Source: Anaerolineaceae bacterium
GTDB taxonomy: Bacteria > Chloroflexota > Anaerolineae > Anaerolineales > Anaerolineaceae
Length of the DNA stretch: 5,379 bases
Direction: 5' to 3'
Assembly (NCBI GenBank): GCA_003542325.1
Contig: DPKV01000076.1
Span: forward strand, 1-5,379
The notes under the pieces were generated by a model. That model searched no databases. It saw only the letters and a list, made by a program, of their open reading frames with translations, and was not told the origin of the DNA. The position numbers and the translations under genes are program-made. Positions 1 to 4,930 of this stretch are shown in pieces (position 1 is the stretch's first letter; each line of letters opens with the position of its first letter).

Positions 1-711
1 GTGGTTGGGATTGGGGTGGACCTCTCGGGATATGCGGCAGGAAACCCATCCATCCAATTTGTTGAGGTTGGCCGGCTTGGGTCGGTTCCTGGGGCGAACC
101 TGTCCGTGATTGGCGATCCGGTGGTCGATGAACAACGCCGGGCGTTTATGGCAGGTTACCTGACGGCTTTGGTTTCATCCGATTATAAAGTCGCCGGGCT
201 GCTTGCATCTGATGTGAGCACAACAACCGAGGAAGTCAATGCCTATGTGATCGGTGCACGGTTCTTCTGTGGGTTATGCAATCCCAAGTACCCCCCATAT
301 AACAGTTTCCCGCAATGGGATACCCTGCCATCCGGCAGCGCTGCCGGGGCCTACCAGCCTGCCGCGCAGCAATTCGTCAATTTGGGTGTTGAGGTTGTTT
401 ACATCGGTGAGACGCTGGCAACGCCGGAGTTGACGGAATATTTTTCGGATCTGGGATTGAAAGTGGTGGCTGCCAGTGGTCCGGACGTGCCCCGTGAAAA
501 TTGGGTCGCTACAGTAACGCTGGACCCAGCCCCTGCCTTGATGGCAATGTGGCCTGATTTGCTGGCGGGGACAGGCGCGCAGGTTTCTCCGATGTCAGTG
601 GGATTGGCGGATACCGAAGCCGGATTGATTTCAGACGGTCGTCAAAGATTGTTTGATGAGATGTTAGTGGAGTTAGCGGCGGGCTATGCCTTGCCTGAAT
701 TTACACCTTAA
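1..711 (+). CDS. BMP/PnrA-like periplasmic binding protein, 5'-truncated by the window edge
   Basis: The reading frame is open from the first base and ends at TAA 709-711, giving 236 residues. The gtg at base 1 is probably an internal valine codon, not the true start. Residues 14-70 match the middle of the BMP (PnrA-like) family: an NPSIQFVEVG strand, then the QRRAFMAGYLTALVSSDYKVAGLLAS block, which parallels the family's usual 'AFLAGYLAA...KVGFIGG' pattern. The C-terminal part alternates strands and helices like the second lobe of a periplasmic binding fold (VEVVYIGE near 130-137, LKVVAASG near 153-160). Known BMP proteins are lipid-anchored or periplasmic receptors for nucleosides or similar ligands and work with an ABC permease. 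The signal peptide and first lobe would lie upstream, and no transporter gene is visible here, so the ligand is unknown. Residues 90 and 93 form an FFCGLC pair not typical of the family as I know it. The fold call is fairly confident; the substrate is not assigned. Confidence 0.72.
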   Translation: MVGIGVDLSGYAAGNPSIQFVEVGRLGSVPGANLSVIGDPVVDEQRRAFMAGYLTALVSSDYKVAGLLASDVSTTTEEVNAYVIGARFFCGLCNPKYPPYNSFPQWDTLPSGSAAGAYQPAAQQFVNLGVEVVYIGETLATPELTEYFSDLGLKVVAASGPDVPRENWVATVTLDPAPALMAMWPDLLAGTGAQVSPMSVGLADTEAGLISDGRQRLFDEMLVELAAGYALPEFTP

Positions 712-735
712 TTTAGTATTATAGACAATGCAGGT

Positions 736-1380
736 TCAGGTGGGCCGGTTCCCTTTGAAAGGTTCCGAGGTGGCCATACCCGGTTGGGAGATACCTTCCC
801 GTTTCAGCACCTTTACAACGGTCAGTGCCAGGATTTTTATATCCAGCCAAAAGGACCAGTGATCGACGTACCAGACATCCAGTTCAAACTTTTGTTCCCA
901 GTCGAGGATGTTGCGGCCATGGACTTGTGCCCACCCGGTGATTCCGGGAAGGACAGTGTGCCGCCGGGCTTGTTCGCTATTATAAAGCGGCAAATATTCG
1001 ATCAACAGGGGTCTTGGTCCAACCAGGCTCATGTCCCCTTTGATGATATTGAAAAGCTCCGGGAGTTCATCCAGACTGGATGAACGCAGGAACTGTCCTG
1101 TTTTGGAAAGCCGGTTGGCATCTGGAAGGGGATTTCCCCGAGAATTCTTATCTTCTCTCATCGTCCGGAACTTGTAGATCGTAAAAATTTCTCCCAACCC
1201 CCCGGGGCGTTTTTGGCGAAAAAGGATTGGGAATCCCAGGTCGACCGCAACCAGAACGCTGACGAGCAACATCATTGGCGAGAGGACGATTATAGCGAAA
1301 GAAGCGATAATCAAGTCAAATAAACGTTTGACAAAGGGAGTCCCTTTAGGGAATAATTTAATAGTCATTATTATTAGCAT
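736..1380 (-). CDS. PglC-type undecaprenyl-phosphate sugar-phosphate transferase
   Basis: This 214-residue protein has the size of a minimal monotopic phosphoglycosyl transferase. The family moves a sugar-1-phosphate from a nucleotide sugar onto undecaprenyl phosphate at the inner membrane face, the first committed step for exopolysaccharide, O-antigen or glycoprotein glycans. Visible signatures in order are: KRLFDL at 18-23; a hydrophobic re-entrant helix at about 22-48 with the helix-breaking Ser34-Pro35; FRQKRPG at 54-60; YKFRTM at 69-74; the catalytic Asp104-Glu105 pair in [11 protein letters not shown]; the DMSLVGPRP motif at 116-124; and [13 protein letters not shown] at 145-157. It lacks the extra N-terminal membrane helices of WcaJ/WbaP-type enzymes. 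The sugar cannot be predicted. No other glycan gene is adjacent in the window. The ATG at 1380 has no clear ribosome binding site; the in-frame ATG at 1366-1368 (Met5) is an alternative start. It converges on the BMP-like gene with a 24-base gap. Confidence 0.93.
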   Translation of the reverse strand: MLIIMTIKLFPKGTPFVKRLFDLIIASFAIIVLSPMMLLVSVLVAVDLGFPILFRQKRPGGLGEIFTIYKFRTMREDKNSRGNPLPDANRLSKTGQFLRSSSLDELPELFNIIKGDMSLVGPRPLLIEYLPLYNSEQARRHTVLPGITGWAQVHGRNILDWEQKFELDVWYVDHWSFWLDIKILALTVVKVLKREGISQPGMATSEPFKGNRPT

Positions 1381-1409
1381 TGTACCAAATTAGCCGTAGA
1401 AATTATAAG
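1380..1409 (+). promoter_or_regulatory. Candidate promoter for the two-component operon
   Basis: TTGTAC (1380-1385) and TATAAG (1404-1409) are separated by 18 bases. The -10 matches five of six consensus bases; the -35 is weak. The predicted start near 1416 would leave about 40 bases of leader before the regulator's ATG. The -10 overlaps the minus-strand TATAAT of the divergent sugar transferase, so the two promoters may compete. Confidence 0.3.
1402..1407 (-). promoter_or_regulatory. Candidate -10 element for the sugar transferase
   Basis: Reading the minus strand there is a perfect TATAAT, ending 21 bases before the ATG at 1380. No convincing -35 lies 16-18 bases further upstream; the best is TTCCGC at 1430-1425. 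If used, transcription would start around 1395, leaving a leader of only about 15 bases. This fits the absence of a Shine-Dalgarno sequence. It is a match to consensus only. Confidence 0.35.
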
Positions 1410-1445
1410 AATATTGCCTGGTTGGCGGAATGGGTTGCTATTAAG

Positions 1446-1452
1446 AAAGGAA
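1446..1452 (+). promoter_or_regulatory. Ribosome binding site that sets the response-regulator start
   Basis: AAAGGAA lies just before two adjacent ATG codons at 1455 and 1458. It is the reason for starting the regulator at 1455 and not at the in-frame ATG at 1380-1382. The earlier start would add 25 residues with no place in a receiver domain and would also overlap the start codon of the divergent gene. Confidence 0.7.
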
Positions 1453-1454
1453 CA

Positions 1455-2138
1455 ATGATGGACGAGCGAATTCTAATAATTGAAGACGATGAAGAGATTT
1501 TACGAATACTCAAAAGAGTATTAACTTATGAAGGTTATACAGTGGACACTGCTTTGACGGGACAGGTTGGCCTGACACTGGCCCGGGAACAAATGCCGGA
1601 TTTGATCGTTCTGGATTGGATGCTGCCAAAGATGGATGGCCTGGAGGTTTGCCGCCGGCTGCAAAAACTTGGCAACCAGCCGATCCTGATGCTGACCGCC
1701 AAGGACACCACTCAGGACCGGGTGGAAGGTCTGGATGCCGGAGCGGACGACTATGTGGTCAAACCCTTTGAAATTGAGGAATTATTAGCCAGGATCCGGG
1801 CGCTCTTACGACGGACCGCGGCTGACCGTGTGAAGGTATTGGAATTTGCAGATCTCGCCCTGGACAGCAGTACGCGCAAGGCGAAGCGCGGTGAGCGTGA
1901 GATCGAATTGACCGCCAAGGAATATGATCTGCTGGAGCTTTTCATGCGGCATCCCGACCAGGTGATGACCCGCGAAGTGATCTTCGACCGGGTTTGGGAT
2001 TATGACTTCGGTGGAGAAAGTAATGTATTGGATGTGTATATCCGATATCTGCGTCAGAAGCTGGAAGAGGAAGGTGAGTCACGTTTGATCTATACCGTCC
2101 GCGGTGTAGGTTATGTCATGCGTGAACCTGAAGAGTAA
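1455..2138 (+). CDS. OmpR/PhoB-family response regulator
   Basis: This is a 227-residue transcription factor, the usual length for the family. The N-terminal receiver domain (about 5-118) has the acidic pocket Glu10-Asp11-Asp12, the phosphoacceptor Asp54 in [13 protein letters not shown], Thr81 in LMLTAKD and Lys103 in DYVVKPF, so all catalytic residues are present. A winged-helix DNA-binding domain follows (about 130-225), with [17 protein letters not shown], the recognition-helix region [16 protein letters not shown] and the C-terminal hairpin [10 protein letters not shown]. Phosphorylation by the partner kinase is expected to promote dimerisation and binding to direct repeats. The kinase gene begins 8 bases after the stop, so the two are almost certainly co-transcribed. 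Target genes cannot be read from the sequence. Divergent position next to the sugar transferase, and proximity to a peptidoglycan enzyme, suggest an envelope role, but this is inference. Close relatives carry names such as MprA or PhoP; I do not assign one. Confidence 0.96.
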   Translation: MMDERILIIEDDEEILRILKRVLTYEGYTVDTALTGQVGLTLAREQMPDLIVLDWMLPKMDGLEVCRRLQKLGNQPILMLTAKDTTQDRVEGLDAGADDYVVKPFEIEELLARIRALLRRTAADRVKVLEFADLALDSSTRKAKRGEREIELTAKEYDLLELFMRHPDQVMTREVIFDRVWDYDFGGESNVLDVYIRYLRQKLEEEGESRLIYTVRGVGYVMREPEE

Positions 2139-2146
2139 AAACCCGA

Positions 2147-3571
2147 ATGTCGCTTCGTCTTCGCCTGACCATTATTTATACTGCTTTGCTGAGCGGAGTC
2201 GTTCTCCTGCTCAGCATCGTTGTTTATTCCATGGTCAGTGTTGTGGTCACCAACCAGGTTGATTCAGAGTTGGAGCAGTCTGCAATTCAAATTATTGACG
2301 TGATGCGTGCGGATTCGGTGGGGGAGATAGCAATCGTCGCGGATAATATGAATGTTTCCAGTAATTTGTATTACCAGGTGTGGTCCATTGAGAACCAGCT
2401 TCTGGATGTGTCCGATAATGCCAGTCAACTGCAAGGCCCAATGGATAGCTCGTATCCTGATCGTTCCGAGCCGACCTTTAAGAATGTGCAATTACTGGAT
2501 GAACCTTTCAGGGTTCTCACAGTGCCATTGTCGGTCGAAGGGGATGTCTATGGCTGGCTTCAGATAAGTGTTCCGGTTGTAGATTTGCGGTACACCCAAC
2601 GTTTACTTATTTTTGTTCTGAGCATCTCCGCTTTGTTTTCAATCATTACCGGAGGCGTGGTTGGGTGGATGATAACAGGGCAGGCTTTGGAGCCTTTGGA
2701 GACAATGGCTGAGGTGACCCGGCAGATCACCAGCACGGATGACCTTTCAAAAAGGATACCTGTCGTTGCCGGGAGTAATGATGAAGTCAGTGAATTGGTC
2801 CTTGCCTTTAACCAAACTCTGGTTCGCCTGGAAAGGTTATTTAATTCCCAGCGGCGATTCCTGGCGGATGTCAGCCATGAATTGCGAACGCCGCTGACCG
2901 TTATTAAAGGCAATGTGGGTTTGATGCGGATGATGAATGGGGTTGATGCGGAATCGCTGGACAGCATTGAAACGGAAGTGGACCGGTTGACACGTTTGGT
3001 GGGCGACCTGCTGCTGATGGCTCAGGCTGAAACCGGTCGCATGCCGCTGATCTTTGAGCCGGTTGAAATTGACGAATTGGTTCTTGAAGTCTTTGAACAA
3101 ATGAAAATGCTTTCCGGCGGGACACATGATATCCGGATAAAAAGGATTGAACCTGCGATTGTCAACGGCGATCGGGACCGCTTGAAACAGGTTCTCCTGA
3201 ATTTTGGCAGTAATGCTGTCAAATTTACACCTGAAAATCAGCAGATTTGGTTTAACCTCGCCGTGAGTGGAAATTGGGTTCAAATTGAAGTTGTGGATCG
3301 GGGACCCGGGATCAGCAAAGAAGAGATTCAACATATCTTCGAACGCTTTTATCGTGGGGATAAGTCAAGGACACGCTCTCAAAAGGATGTTGGGTTTGGC
3401 CTGGGTTTGCCGATTGCTTACTGGATTGTCCGAAACCATGGCGGGAGAATTGATGTGGATTCAAAGGTGGGAGACGGCACGGTATTTACGATCTGGCTGC
3501 CGATTTCACTGGCAGAGATCCCAACCCGGCCATTGCATACCCTGGAACAAAAGCCTCAGGATGAGGATTAG
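2147..3571 (+). CDS. Membrane sensor histidine kinase, partner of the upstream regulator
   Basis: This 474-residue protein has a classical layout. A first membrane helix spans about 8-34. An extracytoplasmic sensor region follows (about 35-150), rich in acidic and polar residues and without a recognisable ligand motif. A second membrane helix lies at about 152-177 and a HAMP linker at about 178-230. The dimerisation domain carries the phosphoacceptor His244 in FLADVSHELRTPLTVIKGN. The ATP-binding domain shows the N box LLNFGSNAVKF (Asn352, Asn356), the G1 box VDRGPGIS (383-390), the F box IFERFYRGD (397-405) and the G2 box GFGLGLPI (416-423). All motifs look intact, so an active kinase is expected. 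The N box has Ser355 where Asp is common. The gene follows the regulator after 8 bases with only a weak GAAGAG upstream, suggesting translational coupling. Its TAG overlaps the stop codon of the convergent transglycosylase gene. The signal sensed is unknown. Confidence 0.96.
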   Translation: MSLRLRLTIIYTALLSGVVLLLSIVVYSMVSVVVTNQVDSELEQSAIQIIDVMRADSVGEIAIVADNMNVSSNLYYQVWSIENQLLDVSDNASQLQGPMDSSYPDRSEPTFKNVQLLDEPFRVLTVPLSVEGDVYGWLQISVPVVDLRYTQRLLIFVLSISALFSIITGGVVGWMITGQALEPLETMAEVTRQITSTDDLSKRIPVVAGSNDEVSELVLAFNQTLVRLERLFNSQRRFLADVSHELRTPLTVIKGNVGLMRMMNGVDAESLDSIETEVDRLTRLVGDLLLMAQAETGRMPLIFEPVEIDELVLEVFEQMKMLSGGTHDIRIKRIEPAIVNGDRDRLKQVLLNFGSNAVKFTPENQQIWFNLAVSGNWVQIEVVDRGPGISKEEIQHIFERFYRGDKSRTRSQKDVGFGLGLPIAYWIVRNHGGRIDVDSKVGDGTVFTIWLPISLAEIPTRPLHTLEQKPQDED

Positions 3572-4248
3572 TCGTTTAAACCCAATTGAATTTCAGCTTG
3601 TTCACAAAGCCGTTGACCGCCCGCATTGAGCCAGGCGATGAGAGTTGGCGTATTTGGGTCGCCGTCTTTGGCGTTTTGATAAATCCCTGTTCCCCAGATA
3701 ACATAATTTTGCGTCTCGTCCGGCCAGAGGTCCATTGACTGCGTGATTTGTCCGTGACCGCCGTTATACCCGGCCAGGGTCAGAGCAATATTTCCTTCGG
3801 CAAGCGTGTAACTCCGTGAAAGGTATGCCAGACCGCGGGCAGCATTGGTCTGAGGGTCGAGCATGTTTTCGCCGGAATCAAAATGATAAGGCATGACCTG
3901 AAACAAACCCTGTGCGCCTGCGGGTGAGGCGACGTTGGGGTTGCCGCAGGATTCGATTTGCATCACCGTGGCGATTAGCAGGGGGTCCAGCCCCCAGGTT
4001 TCTCCCCAGGATTGAATCTCGGTCTCCCAATATTGAACGGAGGGGGTAAAGCCGGTATTGTATGCAGAAGAGGTTTTGGAATCGTCTGCGAATGGGTTGA
4101 GGTTCTGGCGTTCCAGAATCGAGAAAACCAGCCAGGTTCCTGCCAGGATAACGAGGATTCCTGCCGCCAGGAAACCGGCCAGATCCTTTCTCTTGCGGAA
4201 AGTAAGGCGTTTGGGGTGATGGGATGGGGAGTGCGGCCAATTTAGCAT
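3568..4248 (-). CDS. Membrane-anchored lytic transglycosylase, SLT/GH23 family
   Basis: The 226-residue protein begins with a basic cytoplasmic stretch (KRLTFRKRK, 13-21), then one hydrophobic helix (about 23-44) with no lipobox, then an exported domain. The pattern suggests a signal anchor with the enzyme outside the membrane. The SLT domain (about 72-195) shows the catalytic Glu99 in VMQIESCGNPNVAS, the AQGLFQVMP motif (112-120), the NAARGLAYL helix (135-143) and the AGYNGG motif (159-164). Enzymes of this kind cleave the MurNAc-GlcNAc bond of peptidoglycan to leave 1,6-anhydro ends, serving wall remodelling or assembly of envelope complexes. There are only two cysteines, 101 and 215, both in the exported part. 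No ribosome binding site lies close to the ATG at 4246-4248. The gene overlaps the kinase stop by 4 bases tail to tail. Family assignment is firm; its physiological role is not. Confidence 0.92.
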   Translation of the reverse strand: MLNWPHSPSHHPKRLTFRKRKDLAGFLAAGILVILAGTWLVFSILERQNLNPFADDSKTSSAYNTGFTPSVQYWETEIQSWGETWGLDPLLIATVMQIESCGNPNVASPAGAQGLFQVMPYHFDSGENMLDPQTNAARGLAYLSRSYTLAEGNIALTLAGYNGGHGQITQSMDLWPDETQNYVIWGTGIYQNAKDGDPNTPTLIAWLNAGGQRLCEQAEIQLGLND

Positions 4249-4268
4249 GATGTGTTTACTACCGATTG

Positions 4269-4274
4269 ATTATA
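4269..4274 (-). promoter_or_regulatory. Candidate -10 element for the lytic transglycosylase
   Basis: A perfect TATAAT reads on the minus strand, 20 bases before the ATG. No good -35 is visible at the proper distance. The predicted leader would be about 14 bases with no Shine-Dalgarno match close to the start. The spacing is nearly the same as for the TATAAT upstream of the sugar transferase. Confidence 0.4.
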
Positions 4275-4342
4275 CGTCCTTTGAATGAGGTAAAGGCAGG
4301 ATTCGCGGGAAGACAGCGTTATGGCTTGAAATTCAACTTCTA

Positions 4343-4365
4343 GGCCCTTCGGGGCCCTGATTTTT
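4343..4365 (+). terminator. Terminator-like hairpin with UUCG tetraloop, + strand
   Basis: GGCCC (4343-4347) pairs with GGGCC (4352-4356) around TTCG, forming the very stable c(UUCG)g tetraloop. Five T residues follow at 4361-4365, after a four-base gap. The T run is only on the + strand, so it would stop rightward transcription before the tRNA-tuf promoters. No + strand gene lies nearer than the kinase, whose stop is at 3571. A second small stem, CCTGA (4356-4360) with TCAGG (4365-4369), overlaps it and would compete. The short stem and the displaced T run lower confidence. Confidence 0.45.
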
Positions 4366-4387
4366 CAGGATTATAGCTTATTTTATC

Positions 4388-4416
4388 TTGACCTTTATTT
4401 ATAAATCGGATAGACT
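4388..4416 (+). promoter_or_regulatory. Upstream promoter P1 of the tRNA-tuf operon
   Basis: TTGACC (4388-4393, five of six consensus bases) is followed after 17 bases by TAGACT (4411-4416, four of six). The spacer and upstream flank are AT-rich. It lies 69 bases upstream of the stronger P2, giving a tandem arrangement common for stable-RNA operons. Confidence 0.45.
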
Positions 4417-4456
4417 CATAAATCGCACTGCATTCGAATAAATGCTTCTTAGAGTC

Positions 4457-4485
4457 TTGCGTTTAGTTTTAGGCTTTGGTATAAT
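4457..4485 (+). promoter_or_regulatory. Main promoter P2 of the tRNA-tuf operon
   Basis: TTGCGT (4457-4462) and a perfect TATAAT (4480-4485) are separated by 17 bases. The -10 is preceded by TGG, an extended -10 (TGnTATAAT). Transcription would begin near 4492, about 38 bases before the first tRNA. Good consensus, optimal spacing and position just before stable RNA genes make this the best promoter in the window. Confidence 0.7.
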
Positions 4486-4529
4486 CGTGCAGTCTTGAGG
4501 CTTTTTTGTACTTTAAATAGCTAATTGCT

Positions 4530-4601
4530 GCCGATGTAGCTCAATGGTAGAGCAATCGCCTTGTAAGTGATAGGTTATGGGTTCGATTCCCATCATCGGC
4601 T
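4530..4601 (+). tRNA. tRNA-Thr, anticodon TGT
   Basis: This is a complete cloverleaf. Acceptor GCCGATG (4530-4536) pairs with CATCGGC (4594-4600), followed by discriminator T4601. The D stem is GCTC/GAGC (4539-4542 with 4550-4553). The anticodon stem ATCGC/GTGAT (4555-4559 with 4567-4571) contains one G-T pair. The anticodon TGT is at 4562-4564. The T stem ATGGG/CCCAT encloses TTCGATT. CCA is not encoded (TCA follows), so it must be added by the nucleotidyltransferase. It is first in the Thr-Tyr-Thr-tuf operon and reads ACA and probably other ACN codons. Confidence 0.97.
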
Positions 4602-4604
4602 CAG

Positions 4605-4662
4605 GTTACACGCTGGCGACCGGGATTGACCTGTGGGGTGATCCCGATCTCGAGCGGGTAAC
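4605..4662 (+). repeat. 58-base imperfect inverted repeat filling the first inter-tRNA spacer
   Basis: All arms share one centre: GTTAC (4605-4609) with GTAAC (4658-4662), CGCT (4611-4614) with AGCG (4653-4656), and CGGGAT (4621-4626) with ATCCCG (4641-4646). In the internal region between the second and third arms, three of six opposed positions can also pair. CC (4630-4631) can pair with GG (4636-4637) at the tip. About 18 of the 22 opposed positions from 4605 to 4626 can pair, counting the A4610/G4657 mismatch as unpaired. In the transcript it would be a long stem-loop between tRNA-Thr and tRNA-Tyr. It may guide processing or be a small inserted palindrome; nothing in it resembles a gene. 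Confidence 0.65.
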
Positions 4663-4677
4663 AACTCGCTTGATCCT

Positions 4678-4760
4678 GGACGGTTACCCAAGTGGACAAA
4701 GGGGACTGACTGTAAATCAGTTGGCACAGGCCTTCGGTGGTTCGAATCCACCACCGTCCA
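4678..4760 (+). tRNA. tRNA-Tyr, anticodon GTA
   Basis: This is a class II tRNA of 83 bases. Acceptor GGACGGT (4678-4684) pairs with ACCGTCC (4753-4759), with discriminator A4760. The anticodon stem ACTGA/TCAGT surrounds CTGTAAA, with GTA at 4712-4714. The long variable arm (about 4722-4735) is typical of bacterial tRNA-Tyr. The T stem is GGTGG/CCACC (4736-4740 with 4748-4752) around TTCGAAT. CCA is not encoded. It sits second in the operon, as in the E. coli thrU-tyrU-glyT-thrT-tufB cluster. Confidence 0.97.
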
Positions 4761-4762
4761 TT

Positions 4763-4804
4763 ACTGGCAGCGACTGTCGTTTGAGGCAGCCATGCGCTTC
4801 CAGT
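4763..4804 (+). repeat. Inverted repeat filling the second inter-tRNA spacer
   Basis: ACTGG (4763-4767) pairs with CCAGT (4800-4804) and AGCG (4769-4772) with CGCT (4795-4798). The two arms are separated by a single C/T mismatch, giving nine pairs in register, extendable outward by two T-G pairs. The base architecture (five pairs, one mismatch, four pairs of AGCG/CGCT) is the same as in the first spacer hairpin. The 22-base loop contains GGCAGCC (4785-4791), which is complementary to GGCTGCC (4810-4816) at the start of the next tRNA. Confidence 0.5.
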
Positions 4805-4813
4805 GGATCGGCT

Positions 4814-4886
4814 GCCCTCATAGCTCAGTCGGTAGAGCGCATTCTTGGTAAGAATGAGGTCATGGGTTCGAATCCCATTGAGGGCT
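4814..4886 (+). tRNA. tRNA-Thr, anticodon GGT
   Basis: This is a 73-base cloverleaf. Acceptor GCCCTCA (4814-4820) pairs with TGAGGGC (4879-4885), with discriminator T4886. The anticodon stem CATTC/GAATG surrounds TTGGTAA, with GGT at 4847-4849. The T stem ATGGG/CCCAT (4862-4866 with 4874-4878) encloses TTCGAAT. CCA is not encoded. It reads ACC and ACU and complements the TGT isoacceptor at the head of the operon. It is the last RNA gene before tuf, the position of thrT in E. coli. Confidence 0.97.
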
Positions 4887-4898
4887 TTCTGCCGAGAA

Positions 4899-4918
4899 AT
4901 ATTATAAAATGATAATAT
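4899..4918 (+). repeat. AT-only inverted repeat between the last tRNA and tuf
   Basis: ATATTAT (4899-4905) and ATAATAT (4912-4918) are perfect inverted copies around a six-base loop. A seven-pair stem of only A-U pairs would be weak. It may mark an RNase E-type processing region separating the tRNA precursor from the tuf message. It also contains -10-like words (GATAAT at 4911-4916), but no matching -35 was seen. Confidence 0.4.
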
Positions 4919-4930
4919 GCACGAGGTTTT

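Noticed and set aside
694..740. CCTGAA and TTCAGG flanking the convergent stop codons, considered as a bidirectional terminator.
   Set aside because: The stem has six pairs with a loop of about 35 bases and no following T run on either strand.
750..766. CCTTTGAAAGG palindrome within a GGTTCC direct repeat.
   Set aside because: It lies inside the coding sequence for the C-terminus of the sugar transferase (EPFKGN) and needs no other explanation.
1380..1454. A 25-codon N-terminal extension of the response regulator from the in-frame ATG at 1380.
   Set aside because: The extension has no family match, overlaps the start codon of the divergent gene, and a good ribosome binding site sits immediately before the ATG at 1455.
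2264..3334. Several overlapping open frames opposite or out of frame with the histidine kinase.
   Set aside because: The kinase frame carries every conserved motif; the others are shadows without motifs or ribosome binding sites.
4326..4336. Palindrome TTGAAATTCAA, considered as an operator for the transglycosylase or the tRNA operon.
   Set aside because: It is a single short AT-rich palindrome, not placed over any promoter element and not matching an operator I can name.
4654..4677. GCGGGTAAC with a downstream CTCGC, resembling the 5' end of a tRNA-Gly remnant.
   Set aside because: There is no D loop, anticodon arm or T arm, and the bases are better explained by the large spacer hairpin.
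4577..4912. An open frame of 111 codons on the + strand.
   Set aside because: It runs through two complete tRNA genes and part of a third, and the tRNA cloverleaves explain the sequence fully.
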